A stretch of 64,000 nucleotides of DNA from assembly GCA_905339235.1 (NCBI GenBank), contig CAJPFG010000005.1:62001-126000 (forward strand), given 5' to 3'. Positions 35,000-44,270 of this stretch are shown one piece after another. The notes under the pieces were generated by a model that saw only the letters and a list, made by a program, of their open reading frames with translations, ran no database searches and was not told the origin of the DNA. Both the position numbers and the translations under genes were made by a program. How positions within the stretch are numbered: position 1 is the first letter of the stretch; every line of letters starts with the position of its first letter. Origin of the DNA: Phycisphaerales bacterium (GTDB taxonomy: Bacteria; Planctomycetota; Phycisphaerae; Phycisphaerales; UBA1924).

Positions 35000-35054
35000 T
35001 GAAGCCAAGCCAACGGATAGCCCGCTCCGCGCGGGTGATGATGGAGCATCGGGA

Positions 35055-36233
35055 ATGAAAGTTATCTGTGATCGTGGGGCCCTGCTCGAGGGCATCAACC
35101 TCGTTTCCGGCGCCGTCGCGGCCCGCACACCCCGCCCGCAACTTCAGTGCGTGAAGATCACCGCCACCAAGACCGGGGGCGCGGGTGAACTCGTGCTGTC
35201 CGCGACGGATGCGGAGGTCGCGCTGCGGCTTTCTCTCTCCAAGGTGGACGTGCAGAAGACCGGCGAGGCGCTGATCCCGGCGGACAAGATCCGCCAGATC
35301 GTCTCGGCCGAGGAGAACGAACCCACCCTGACTCTCGAGACCGAGGGCGAGGCGATGCATATCCGCGGGGCGGACGCCCACTTCAAGATCTTCGGGTATC
35401 CCACCGCCGACTTCCCGCCGATCCCGGACTTTGCGGGAGTCGCCGCGGGGACGGGGGGAGCCGCCAAGGCGAAGGCCGTCATCACGCACCCGGCAGGATC
35501 GCTGGCGGAACTGGTGGCGAGGACGCTGTTCGCGACGGCGCGGGAGACTTCCCGGTACGCGATCAACGGGGTGCTTCTGAAGCGCGACGGCAAGCGGCTG
35601 GAACTGGTGGCGACGGATGGGCGGCGGCTGGCGCTGGCGCGGGCAAACCTGACGGGCGGGGAGAAGGACGGCAAGGGCGTGCAGTGCATCGTGCCGACCA
35701 AGGCCCTGGGCATGCTCCAGAAGTTGATCCAGGAGCACGACGAGCCGGTGCAGATCGCGATCACCGACAACCAGATTCTGTTCAGTTTCGGCACGGCGGG
35801 CAGCCCCGGGCGGGCGGTGCTGGTGAGCAATCTGGTTGAGGGCGCGTTCCCTCCCTACGAGGACGTGATCCCCAAGGACCAGGACAAGAAGGTGACGTTC
35901 GATCGCGACGTGGTGACCTCGGCGGTGCGGCGTGCGGCGCTGCTGACCAACGAGGAATCGCGCGGCGTGCGGATGGCCTTCAAGGGGAAGGACAAGAAAC
36001 TGGACCTCTCGAGCCGCGCACCGGAGATGGGCGAGGCCAACGTAAGCGCCGATTTGGCGGGGTACGACGGGGAGGACATCGAGATCGGGTTCAACCCGGC
36101 GTTCATCGTGGATGCGCTGAAGATCCTGAACGATCCGCAGGTGATCATGGAACTCAAGGCGCCCAACAAGCCGGGCCTGATCAAGAGCGGGACGGACTTC
36201 ATGTACGTGGTGATGCCCGTGAATCTGCAGTAG
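35055..36233 (+). CDS. dnaN: DNA polymerase III beta subunit (sliding clamp)
   Basis: A 392-residue protein with three clamp domains. Domain 1 begins KVICDRGALLEGINLVSGAVAAR with LVLSATDAEVALRLSL; domain 2 has YAINGVLLKRDGKRLELVATDGRRLALA; domain 3 ends in GFNPAFIVDALKIL and the C-terminal DFMYVVMPVNL, which forms the partner-binding pocket. It carries a Gly/Ala/Lys insertion (GVAAGTGGAAKAKAV, about 132-146) between domains 1 and 2. It is not next to dnaA or recF here but follows metG. It ends 1 nt before the stop of the convergent CPBP gene. Confidence 0.95.
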   Translation: MKVICDRGALLEGINLVSGAVAARTPRPQLQCVKITATKTGGAGELVLSATDAEVALRLSLSKVDVQKTGEALIPADKIRQIVSAEENEPTLTLETEGEAMHIRGADAHFKIFGYPTADFPPIPDFAGVAAGTGGAAKAKAVITHPAGSLAELVARTLFATARETSRYAINGVLLKRDGKRLELVATDGRRLALARANLTGGEKDGKGVQCIVPTKALGMLQKLIQEHDEPVQIAITDNQILFSFGTAGSPGRAVLVSNLVEGAFPPYEDVIPKDQDKKVTFDRDVVTSAVRRAALLTNEESRGVRMAFKGKDKKLDLSSRAPEMGEANVSADLAGYDGEDIEIGFNPAFIVDALKILNDPQVIMELKAPNKPGLIKSGTDFMYVVMPVNLQ

Positions 36234-36234
36234 A

Positions 36235-37950
36235 TCAGTCGGCCAACTGCCTGAGCAGCGAGATCGCCATGGTGAGGATCATGGCGTTGTGGAGCGCGTG
36301 CCCGGCCATGGGGCCGATGAGGCTGCCGCGCCATTCCCGGGTCAGGGCGAAGGCGAACCCCAGCGTGGTGACGGGGAGCATGAGCAGCAGGCCGATGGGG
36401 TGCATGACGCCGAAGGCGATGGCGGAGACCGCGGCGGAGGCGAAGAGCCCGAAGCGCGAGCGGAGGTGACGGAAAAAAGCGCCGCGGAAGATCGATTCTT
36501 CGACGAGGGGCGCCCAGATCGTCGCGAGCGTGAAGAGCAGGAACAGTTCGAGCAGGCTGGATCCCTCGAGCAGTTCGGCGATCGGGCTTTGCTTGACGAC
36601 CTCTTCCGCGGTCAGGAACTGCCAGCACGTGACCGCGAGCACGATCGCGAAGATGCCGCCGAACACGGCGGCGTTGACCGGCCGCGCCCGCCCGGCGCTT
36701 CGGGGCTGGATGACGTACGCGAGCGCGAAGACCACCGCGAAGACTCCGCCGAGAACAATCAGTGTGACGATCGGGCGCATGAGCGCGTGCTGCCCGGACA
36801 GCCAGTCGGGCCAGCCAGAGTTTTTCATAATCAGTTGGCGGGCGACAACCACGCAAACGGTGATGGCCCCGGCGAGGGCCAGGAGCGGGAGTGCGGCGAA
36901 GTACGAGAACAGCCCCGCGCGGACTTCGCGCCAGAAGCCCTCGCCGGAGTGCCATCCCATGGCGCGTCGGTGCTCGGCCCAACCCACCCCGCGCAGCAGG
37001 GGGTAGAGCGGCGCAAGGAGGAGCAGCCACTGGCCCGCGAGGCTGGCGGCGTTGAGCCAGTCGGGCATGACGTGGTTGTTCGCGAAGACGATCAGAGTGA
37101 GCGAGAGTTTGAACAGCGCGAAGAGCGCGACGAAGAAGGGGAGGACCTCCAGGTAGACGCTTCCGCCGGGGGCGGGCGGGATGAACGCGGGGCGCATGCC
37201 GCCCCTGGCGAGCCTCACGCTCATGAGGATGCACATCACGATGGCGAGGACCACGACCGCGAGGAATCCCAAGCCGAACAAAGCGATGGTCGCGATCAGA
37301 AGCCCCCCGCCCGACACGATCTTCGACCGGTCGGGATCGGTCTCGGGCAGGCCGTAGACGGACGCAACGCGCGCGAACCAGCCGTGGCGGGTTTCGAAGC
37401 GGGCTCGGTCTTCCGGGCTGGCCGATGCGGGGCCCGAATCAATGATGCTCCTGTACAACTCGATGTCGGCGGTCAGCCCGGGAGTGGGCGTTTCCGCGTC
37501 GGCGTCCTGCGACTCGACTTCGGCGAGGCGTTTGATGGCCGCGTCCTCGCCGAGCAGTTCCCCCGCGACGATGGCGGCACGGAAGCGGTCCACGATGGTC
37601 TGAGCGCCCTCGTCGATCTGCGTCATTCCCATTTCCCGTTCGGCCTGCTGGAAGGGGAGTGAGTTGGCGAGTTTGACCCAGATCTTGGAGTTGAGCGTCA
37701 CCGGGTCCAGGCCGGGGGCCTCGACGACATGTTCGGCGGGAGTCTGCGGCCCGGCCTTTGTCGGCCGCTCCCCCAACTGGTTCATCAGAACCGTGGTGAG
37801 CACGAAGACGATGGCGAGCAGCCAAGCCACCTTCGCGGCCAGGGGACTGCCCGGGTCCGGAGCGCGGTCCCCGGCGGGTGGAGGCGGATCCGCGGCGACG
37901 AACGTTGGCGGGTAGGGGTCCATGCCCGGGGAAGGGGGAAGGTCGGTCAT
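36235..37950 (-). CDS. CPBP family intramembrane metalloprotease
   Basis: A 571-residue membrane protein with about ten hydrophobic helices. The C-terminal CPBP (Abi) domain has the diagnostic motifs EESIFRGAFFRHL (EExxxR), FGVMHPIG (xxxH) and GHALHNAMIL (HxxxN), which form the metal site. The N-terminal 230 residues hold one membrane helix and a helical soluble stretch. Family members are related to prenyl-protein endopeptidases; bacterial substrates are mostly unknown. ATG 37950 is chosen over an upstream in-frame start that would run into the rplM leader. Confidence 0.85.
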   Translation of the reverse strand: MTDLPPSPGMDPYPPTFVAADPPPPAGDRAPDPGSPLAAKVAWLLAIVFVLTTVLMNQLGERPTKAGPQTPAEHVVEAPGLDPVTLNSKIWVKLANSLPFQQAEREMGMTQIDEGAQTIVDRFRAAIVAGELLGEDAAIKRLAEVESQDADAETPTPGLTADIELYRSIIDSGPASASPEDRARFETRHGWFARVASVYGLPETDPDRSKIVSGGGLLIATIALFGLGFLAVVVLAIVMCILMSVRLARGGMRPAFIPPAPGGSVYLEVLPFFVALFALFKLSLTLIVFANNHVMPDWLNAASLAGQWLLLLAPLYPLLRGVGWAEHRRAMGWHSGEGFWREVRAGLFSYFAALPLLALAGAITVCVVVARQLIMKNSGWPDWLSGQHALMRPIVTLIVLGGVFAVVFALAYVIQPRSAGRARPVNAAVFGGIFAIVLAVTCWQFLTAEEVVKQSPIAELLEGSSLLELFLLFTLATIWAPLVEESIFRGAFFRHLRSRFGLFASAAVSAIAFGVMHPIGLLLMLPVTTLGFAFALTREWRGSLIGPMAGHALHNAMILTMAISLLRQLAD

Positions 37951-38094
37951 CCCCCAATCATCGGTCGAAACGGGTCGCGATGCCAACCGGCGCGGCGGGC
38001 CTTGTCCGCCAAAGGGCCGTTGCCTAACCTTCCGCCCAGTCAGTAGCCCCCGGAAGCAGGACCAATCTGGGGCATCAGCCAAACTCTGCCGGCC

Positions 38095-38183
38095 GGGCGT
38101 TCGGAGAACGCCCTTCCCGGCCCGCCCCGCCCGGTAGGCGGCGATCAAGATCGGCCCGCGTGGGCTCGGTCGGCGGCTAGCCC
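38095..38183 (+). promoter_or_regulatory. Structured leader of rplM-rpsI
   Basis: Two hairpins precede the rplM ribosome binding site: GGGCGTTC/GAACGCCC with a GGA loop (38095-38113), then GGGCT/AGCCC (38162-38166 and 38179-38183) ending 20 nt before the Shine-Dalgarno sequence. In other bacteria L13 operons are autoregulated through leader RNA; whether this is such a site is inference. Confidence 0.35.
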
Positions 38184-38215
38184 GTCGCTGATCCACGCAT
38201 CCGAGGAGGTACTCG

Positions 38216-38653
38216 ATGTCTCGTCGCCAAACCTACCTCGCCAAGCCCGGCGAGATCAAGAAGACCTGGCGCGTCGTCAACGCCGAGGGGATTCCCCTCG
38301 GGCGGCTGGCCGCGGAAGTTGCGGTGGTGCTGATGGGCAAGCACCGCCCGGAGTACACGCCGCACACCGATACCGGCGAGGGCGTGGTGGTGACCAACGC
38401 GACGAAGGTGGCGCTGACGGGTCGCAAGGCCGAGCAGCGGCTGTACATGTGGTACACGAAGTACCCCGGCGGGCATAAGACCCGCACCTACGGGCAGTTG
38501 CGTGAAAGCAAGCCCGAGTTGCTGATCGAGAACGCGGTGCGGCGCATGCTGCCGAAGAACCGGCTGTCGCGCGTGATGATGAAGAATCTCCGCGTGGTGG
38601 GCGGGGCGGAGCACGAGTTCGCGAACCTGAGCCCCACGGAACTGAAGGTGTAA
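38216..38653 (+). CDS. rplM: 50S ribosomal protein L13
   Basis: A 145-residue protein with typical KTWRVVNAEGIPLGRLAAEVAVVLMGKHRPEYTPHTD and the C-terminal VRRMLPKNRLSRVMMKNLRVV. Shine-Dalgarno GAGGAGG (38203-38209) precedes the ATG. It forms an operon with rpsI, 47 nt downstream, as in most bacteria. Confidence 0.97.
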   Translation: MSRRQTYLAKPGEIKKTWRVVNAEGIPLGRLAAEVAVVLMGKHRPEYTPHTDTGEGVVVTNATKVALTGRKAEQRLYMWYTKYPGGHKTRTYGQLRESKPELLIENAVRRMLPKNRLSRVMMKNLRVVGGAEHEFANLSPTELKV

Positions 38654-38700
38654 CCAGCCCGCGGCCGCTCGCCATCGAGCCCGCTTGAAAGGAAGTTGAA

Positions 38701-39207
38701 ATGAGCACGATTCCAGCGATCCAGATGCCCGGGCTGACGCCTCCCGTTCCCCCGGCGCAGGCGACCCGTCCGGTGAAAGTGGCCAAGCCAGCCGACAAGA
38801 GGGGCTGGTGGTGGGGAACGGGCCGTCGCAAGACCGCCGTCGCGCGGATACGCATCCGCCCGGCCACCGGACCGGCTACGTTCGTGGTGATCGGGAAGAC
38901 GGGCAAGAAGAAGACCCCCGAGGTCTACTTCGCCGAGGACCGCGACCGCAACGACTGTTACGCCGCGTTCAAGGCGACGAACATGGAAGGGAAGTTCGAG
39001 GTCGTGGCGGTGTGCCACGGCGGGGGTTTCATGGGTCAGGCCCAGGCGATCCGGCTGGGTATCGCCCGGGCGCTGAGCGGGTACGACCCCACGTGTGAAG
39101 CCGCGTTGCGTCAGGCGGGCTTCCTGACCCGCGACTCGCGCGAGGTGGAACGCAAGAAGTACGGCCAGGCGGGCGCCCGCCGGCGGTTCCAGTTCTCGAA
39201 GCGTTAA
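38701..39207 (+). CDS. rpsI: 30S ribosomal protein S9 with N-terminal extension
   Basis: A 168-residue protein. The S9 core starts at WWWGTGRRKTAVARIRIRP (about 38) and ends KKYGQAGARRRFQFSKR, the invariant C-terminal tail that reaches the P-site tRNA. The core is preceded by about 37 extra residues rich in Pro/Ala (MPGLTPPVPPAQATRPVKVA), absent from E. coli S9 (130 residues). A Shine-Dalgarno AGGAAG at 38689-38694 supports this start. A strong terminator follows. Confidence 0.95.
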   Translation: MSTIPAIQMPGLTPPVPPAQATRPVKVAKPADKRGWWWGTGRRKTAVARIRIRPATGPATFVVIGKTGKKKTPEVYFAEDRDRNDCYAAFKATNMEGKFEVVAVCHGGGFMGQAQAIRLGIARALSGYDPTCEAALRQAGFLTRDSREVERKKYGQAGARRRFQFSKR

Positions 39208-39236
39208 TCGACCGGCCAAAGGTGTCGAACTTGCAC

Positions 39237-39263
39237 AAGCCCCGGCTTCCGCCGGGGCTTTTT
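39237..39263. terminator. Intrinsic terminator of the rplM-rpsI operon
   Basis: AAGCCCCGGC (39237-39246), loop TTCC, GCCGGGGCTT (39251-39260) followed by TTT: a 10-bp perfect stem. It lies 30 nt after the rpsI stop and abuts the stop of the convergent gene (39265), and could act on both strands. Confidence 0.9.
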
Positions 39264-39264
39264 G

Positions 39265-41229
39265 CTAGCGCCCCCAGCCTTCCGGTGGGGCCCTGGTCGC
39301 GAGGTCGAGTTCTTCCTGCGACTTGGCGTCGGGGAGTCTGGCGCGGATGTCGCGGAGCATGGCGAGCGCGGAGTCCATTCCGAGCGTGCTCTGCCAGGCG
39401 CGGGCGAGCAGCATCGCGTCGCGGAGGCCCTGGTACGACCGGGTATTGGCCTTGAGAAGCGTGAGAAGGGGTTCGTCGGGCCTCCCATCCAGCAACGGGC
39501 CGGCGCTGAGCCAGAGGGCATCGCGATAGATGGGGTCGCGCTGCGACGCGGGGGCGAGGCGGGCGAAGGCCTTCCAGACATCGGCGGTCTCGCCTGCGCG
39601 GAAGAGCGGGAGCACGGCACAGGCCGCGACCTCGGGGGTGAGTTTGTGGGGCCGGGTCGCGATGAGAGCAGAGGCGAGGCGAGCCACATCGGCGTCGCGT
39701 CCGGCGAGGCTCATGGCGGTCATGGCGGGCGAGAAATCCTCGGCGGTCAGCAGATCGCGCAGGTGTTCCTGAACATCGCGGGCGCCGTCAAAGATCGGAG
39801 CGTCCGCCACGCGCTTGGCCATGGGTCCCACCGTGTACAGCGGGTCGCCCAGGACGGTGATCTTCCACCACGGGGCGGGCTCGTTGCGGACCGCGGCCCC
39901 GAAGGGTGCCCCGCTGAGCAGCCGCGCCGCCACAACGGGTGTGGGGACGAAGCCCTGTAGGAAGGGTTCGTGCACGGAGCCCATGTAGAGGAACACGCCT
40001 CGCTCCAGCCAGCGGCCGCAGATCCGGTCGCGCTTTCCGGCCGAGAGGGCGGACCAGGAGTGCACAAAGACCGCGGCGGCGGGGGTCGAGAGGATGGGGA
40101 CGTCGCCGGGTTTGCACTGTCCGGGTTCAAGGTCGAAGAAATCGTCGTTGCCCTTGGTGTTGACGAAGATGAGGCCGGCCCCGACAGGGCGTGCGACCCG
40201 GGCTCGCCAGTCGGCCGCGCCCCCGCGGGGGGAGTCAAGGAGTTCGGTGTTGAACCCGACTCTCTTGGAATAGTCGGCGACCTTGGCGCCGTCAAAGGTG
40301 TTCCAGGGCGGTGTGTCGGGGTAGCCGTCGAAGACCCAGGAAGAGTCGGGTTGGAGGAAGAGCGAGCACATGGCCCAATAGGCGGCGCGGGCCGGCGAAC
40401 CGAAGATCTGGCCGCACCAGGCCCATCGCTGCGTGGGGGTGGCGGCGTCGCCCAGGCGGCCGATGCGGTCGCTCATGGCGAGGGCTTCCTTGCCGGTGTC
40501 GTAACGGTTGGGGGTGTTGAGGCAAAGGGTGACGGCGTCGAGGGAGTCTCCCAGGCCCCGCCAGGGGAGGCCGGTGGATTCCGCGCCGAGTTCGATGGCG
40601 CGGAGCAAGGCGTCGGTCTCGGGGGCGCCGAAGGTTGAGTCGATTCCCTGGCGGGCCTTGACGAAAACCAGGGGCTGCCCGCGGCCGGCGGCGAGGGCGA
40701 GCCCGGCGGTCCAGGCGGGATCGTCCAACCCGATGACTACCACGCCCGGTGGCTGGTGGCCGGAGGCCTTCCAATGCGCGAGGAGGGCCTCGTCGCTGGG
40801 GTGCTCGCCGACAAGGCCCCAGGCCCTCGACTGCGCTGTGGTCAGAGCCGTGACGTCGATCCTGGCGAAACCGGCTTCCGAGAAGGGAGCCTCCGTGTTG
40901 CCATCCTTGGACCAGCGGAGGGTCTGTTTGGGGGCGAAGGCGCGTGCGAACAGGGCGATGTGGTCGCGGGATTCGAGCGTGCCGTCGTCGATGAGCACGG
41001 GGAAACGTCGCGTGGGGGTCCACCGCGAGATCGCTTCGATGTACGAGGCCGCGTCGCGGACGATGATGAGGGTCTCGCTGGCGCTGGCGGCGCGCCGGGT
41101 TGCTTCGACGCGCTGCCCCAGTTTGACCTGCGGCGGAATGCCCTGCGGGGGCGGCTGGGGGGCCGGAGGCTGTGCCTGTGCGACCGCCAGCCCAAGCAAC
41201 AAGCCCAACGCGCCGGATCGCATGTCCAT
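39265..41229 (-). CDS. Large secreted protein of unknown function
   Basis: A 654-residue protein from ATG 41229 (ATG 41223 is equally possible) with a signal peptide (GALGLLLGLAVAQAQ) and a Pro/Gln-rich linker. Residues about 45-240 have a Rossmann-like rhythm (SETLIIVRDAASYIEAI; RRFPVLIDDGTLESRDHIALFARAF; PPGVVVIGLDD). The centre is Trp/Cys-containing and globular (WAWCGQIFGSPARAAYWAM; NTKGNDDFFDLEPGQCKPGDVP). The last 120 residues are helical. I do not recognise a family; the first part recalls putative cell-wall-binding repeat 2 domains, without firm support. Confidence 0.65.
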   Translation of the reverse strand: MDMRSGALGLLLGLAVAQAQPPAPQPPPQGIPPQVKLGQRVEATRRAASASETLIIVRDAASYIEAISRWTPTRRFPVLIDDGTLESRDHIALFARAFAPKQTLRWSKDGNTEAPFSEAGFARIDVTALTTAQSRAWGLVGEHPSDEALLAHWKASGHQPPGVVVIGLDDPAWTAGLALAAGRGQPLVFVKARQGIDSTFGAPETDALLRAIELGAESTGLPWRGLGDSLDAVTLCLNTPNRYDTGKEALAMSDRIGRLGDAATPTQRWAWCGQIFGSPARAAYWAMCSLFLQPDSSWVFDGYPDTPPWNTFDGAKVADYSKRVGFNTELLDSPRGGAADWRARVARPVGAGLIFVNTKGNDDFFDLEPGQCKPGDVPILSTPAAAVFVHSWSALSAGKRDRICGRWLERGVFLYMGSVHEPFLQGFVPTPVVAARLLSGAPFGAAVRNEPAPWWKITVLGDPLYTVGPMAKRVADAPIFDGARDVQEHLRDLLTAEDFSPAMTAMSLAGRDADVARLASALIATRPHKLTPEVAACAVLPLFRAGETADVWKAFARLAPASQRDPIYRDALWLSAGPLLDGRPDEPLLTLLKANTRSYQGLRDAMLLARAWQSTLGMDSALAMLRDIRARLPDAKSQEELDLATRAPPEGWGR

Positions 41230-41333
41230 GGCGGATGGTACGGAGCGGGGTGCCGGGGGTTCGTCCAAGGGGCTATTGAGTGACGGAAGACCGTATTGTG
41301 CGCATCCGGGAGAAGAACCCCAGGAGCCCTGTC

Positions 41334-42596
41334 ATGCGCACGACCCGTCGCGAGTTCCTTCAGGCTTCATTGGCGGCTTCGGCCGCGCTGGCGGTGAGCC
41401 CGATGGCTTTCGCGCATCCCGGGCGGGCCAATCTGCGGATCCTGATCCTCGGCGGGACGGGGTTTCTCGGTCCGGCGATCGTGGAGGATGCGCAGAAGCG
41501 CGGGCACGACCTGACGCTGTTCAACCGGGGGAGGCGCGAGAAAACCAAGGGCACGTCGTTCGACGGCGTGACCAAACTCCATGGAAACCGCGATCCCGAA
41601 AAGTTCGCCGAAGATCCCAAGTCGGAAGGACCCAAGGGCCTGTCCGAGATCGAGGAGGCGATCAAAGGCGGAGCGAAGTGGGACGCGGTGATCGACACGA
41701 GCGGGTACTACCCCCGGATCGTGAAGGCCTCGGCGGAGATGCTCGCGCCGGCCGCGGGGATGTACTGCTTTATCTCGTCGGTGTCGGTGTACAAGAGCAA
41801 CGACAAGGCGAATGAGGACGAGTCGGCGGAGGTCGGGAAACTGGCGGACCCGACGGTGGAGACGATGGGGGCCCAGTTCGAGAACTACGGGCCGCTGAAG
41901 GCGTTGTGCGAGCAGGCCGCGGAAGCGGCGTTTCCCAGGCGGGCGCTGAACATCCGGCCGGGGTACATCGTGGGGGTGCGGGACGACAGCGACCGGTTTA
42001 CGTACTGGCCGGTGCGCACGAGCCAGGGCGGGACGATGCTGGTGCCGGGGGATTCCAAGGACCCGGTGCAGTTCGTGGATGTGCGCGACCTGGCGGCGTT
42101 CATACTCAACTGCATCGAGCGCAAGACCACGGGGGTGTTCAACGTCACGGGCCCGGCGAAGGCCTGCGCCTGGGGCGAGGTGATCGGGGCGTGCGACCAG
42201 GCGACCCGCGCGGTGGGCAAGTCGCCCGCTGAGAAGGTGTGGATCTCGGCGGAGGATCTGGAAAAACTCGGGCCGGACGAGGGAGTGGATTTCCCGATCT
42301 GGATTCCGCCCAAGGGGGAGTACACCGGTTTCCACACGCGAAGCATCGCCAAGGCGGTGGCGGCGGGGCTGACGACCCGCCCGGCGGCGGCGACATGCGA
42401 GGAGATCCTGCGCTGGTGGCCGGGGGAGATCGGGCGTCGCACCCGCGTGACCAAGGAAATGCAGGACAAGGCCGAGGCCGATGGCAAGCCCGCCCCGCAG
42501 ATGCCCGATCCCAGCAGGGTCAAGACCGGACCGACTCCGCAGCGCGAAGCAGAGGTAATCGCGAAGGTGAGGGCGGCGAAGGAAGAGAAGAAGTAG
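41334..42596 (+). CDS. Tat-exported NAD(P)-dependent epimerase/dehydratase-like protein
   Basis: A 420-residue protein. The N-terminus TTRREFLQASLAASAALAVSPMAFA is a twin-arginine signal (RREFLQ). The mature enzyme begins with the Rossmann loop ILILGGTGFLGPAIVEDAQKRGHDLTLFNRG. The short-chain-dehydrogenase Ser and Tyr regions appear as CFISSVSVYKS and, degenerate, YGPLKALCEQ (Tyr and Lys spaced by three). Export through Tat implies folding with its cofactor before secretion. A C-terminal Lys/Ala-rich tail follows. The start has AGGAG (41322-41326) 7 nt upstream. Substrate unknown. Confidence 0.82.
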   Translation: MRTTRREFLQASLAASAALAVSPMAFAHPGRANLRILILGGTGFLGPAIVEDAQKRGHDLTLFNRGRREKTKGTSFDGVTKLHGNRDPEKFAEDPKSEGPKGLSEIEEAIKGGAKWDAVIDTSGYYPRIVKASAEMLAPAAGMYCFISSVSVYKSNDKANEDESAEVGKLADPTVETMGAQFENYGPLKALCEQAAEAAFPRRALNIRPGYIVGVRDDSDRFTYWPVRTSQGGTMLVPGDSKDPVQFVDVRDLAAFILNCIERKTTGVFNVTGPAKACAWGEVIGACDQATRAVGKSPAEKVWISAEDLEKLGPDEGVDFPIWIPPKGEYTGFHTRSIAKAVAAGLTTRPAAATCEEILRWWPGEIGRRTRVTKEMQDKAEADGKPAPQMPDPSRVKTGPTPQREAEVIAKVRAAKEEKK

Positions 42597-42624
42597 GCCG
42601 CCCGGCCTAGAGGCGTCGGCCCTC

Positions 42625-42630
42625 TACCAT
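42625..42630 (+). promoter_or_regulatory. -10 element TACCAT of a leaderless promoter
   Basis: TACCAT ends 7 nt before the trpE ATG at 42638, with no Shine-Dalgarno sequence. No trp leader peptide or attenuator can fit in this arrangement. Confidence 0.5.
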
Positions 42631-42637
42631 CGCCCGC

Positions 42638-44269
42638 ATGCCCAACCTCTTGCGGGAGGAGTTCGTCGGACTGGTCGAGCGCGAACGCCGTGTTTCGCCC
42701 GATGCGGCGCTGTGCGTCCCGGTTTGTGTGCGACTGCTGGCCGACCAGTTGACCCCCGTGGTCGCGTACCGCCGGCTCGTCGCCGCTGATGAGCGGACGG
42801 CCCCTTCGTTTCTGCTCGAATCCGTCGAAGGCGGCGAGCGGCAGGGCCGGTACTCCATCCTCGGAGCCCAGCCGGTCTTCGAGCAGGTGTGTCGGGCGAA
42901 TGATGCCCGATGGAAAGACCACCGCGAGTACGACCTGATAAGCGATGTGGAGGAGCGTCAGGTCTGCATCGGCCCGCAGGCCGGGTGGCCGGACCCGTTT
43001 GCAACGCTCCGTGCCTGCATGGGGAACATGCGGCTGCTGGTGGTACCGGGGGTACCGTCGTGCTTTCTGGGGGGCTGGGTTGGGTACGCCGCGTACGACA
43101 GCGTGAGGTACACCGAGCCATCGAAACTTCCGTTCTCAAGCGCCCCCGCCGATGATCGCGCGTTGCCGGACCTGCATTTCGGCTTCTACGACGGGGTCGT
43201 GGTCTTCGATCACGTGGCGAAGACGGTGGCGGTGGTGCAGATCGCGATCGTGAAGCCGGGCGATGAAGCCGGATCGGCCTACGCGAGGGTCCAGGGGGCG
43301 ATCGCCGTCCGGATCGCGCAACTCGATCGGCACACCGAGCCGCTCCGCAGCGGGGAGATGACCACCGGCGCGGCCGGCGCGCCGCTGCCCAGCAATCTCA
43401 CCCGAGAGCAGCACGCCGCGATGGTTGTCCGCGCCCAGGAGTACATCCGCGCCGGGGATGTCTTCCAAGTCGTGCTGGGCCAGCGCTTCGAGCGGGAGAG
43501 CACGGCCGATCCGTTCGACGTGTACCGCGCGCTGCGTGCCGTCAACCCCAGCCCCTACATGGTGTACATGCAGTGCGAGGGGTGCATCCTGGTGGCGAGT
43601 TCGCCGGAGATTCTGTGCCGCGTGAAGCATGACGAGCAGGGGCGGTCTGTGGTGACAAACCGGCCGCTCGCGGGGACGCGCCGGCGCGGGAAGACGCCCG
43701 AGGAGGACGCGGCGCTGGAGCGGGAGTTACTCGCGGACGCCAAGGAGCGGGCCGAGCACATCATGCTGGTGGACCTTGGGCGCAACGACGTGGGGCGGGT
43801 GGCCGAGCCGGGGACGATCCGCACGCCGCGGCTCATGGAGATCGAGCGGTACAGCCACGTGATGCACATCAGTTCGACGGTGACGGGGGTGCTGCGCGAG
43901 GGGCTGGACTGCTGGGATGCGCTGCGGGCGGCGCTGCCGGTGGGGACGATCAGCGGCGCGCCCAAAGTTCGCGCGATGCAGATCATCGACGAACTGGAGC
44001 CGGTGCGGCGCGGGCCGTACGGCGGGGGCATGGGGTACGTCGGTCTCGACGGGCAGATGGACATCGCGCTGACGCTCCGCACGATGGTGGTGCCGACGGC
44101 GCTGCGGACCCGCGGCCCGGACGGGCGGGACGTGTGGATGTACCACCTTCAAGCGGCGGGGGGAATTGTCGCGGACTCCAGGGCCGGGGACGAGTACCAG
44201 GAAACGGTCAACAAGGCGGCGGCGCTGGCGAGGGCGATTGACGTGGCGGAGCGGGCGTTTGGGGGGTGA
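42638..44269 (+). CDS. trpE: Anthranilate synthase component I
   Basis: A 543-residue chorismate-utilising enzyme making anthranilate with a glutamine amidotransferase partner (trpG, not in this window). The feedback site for tryptophan is visible as SFLLESVEGGERQGRYSILG (about 52-71). Catalytic-domain motifs include AGDVFQVVLGQRFERE, NPSPYMVYM, RPLAGTRRRG, HIMLVDLGRNDVGRV, VGTISGAPKVRAMQIIDELE and the C-terminal QAAGGIVADSRAGDEYQETVNKAAA. It stands alone rather than in a trp operon. It is convergent with the first ParDE module. Confidence 0.94.
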   Translation: MPNLLREEFVGLVERERRVSPDAALCVPVCVRLLADQLTPVVAYRRLVAADERTAPSFLLESVEGGERQGRYSILGAQPVFEQVCRANDARWKDHREYDLISDVEERQVCIGPQAGWPDPFATLRACMGNMRLLVVPGVPSCFLGGWVGYAAYDSVRYTEPSKLPFSSAPADDRALPDLHFGFYDGVVVFDHVAKTVAVVQIAIVKPGDEAGSAYARVQGAIAVRIAQLDRHTEPLRSGEMTTGAAGAPLPSNLTREQHAAMVVRAQEYIRAGDVFQVVLGQRFERESTADPFDVYRALRAVNPSPYMVYMQCEGCILVASSPEILCRVKHDEQGRSVVTNRPLAGTRRRGKTPEEDAALERELLADAKERAEHIMLVDLGRNDVGRVAEPGTIRTPRLMEIERYSHVMHISSTVTGVLREGLDCWDALRAALPVGTISGAPKVRAMQIIDELEPVRRGPYGGGMGYVGLDGQMDIALTLRTMVVPTALRTRGPDGRDVWMYHLQAAGGIVADSRAGDEYQETVNKAAALARAIDVAERAFGG

Positions 44270-44270
44270 T

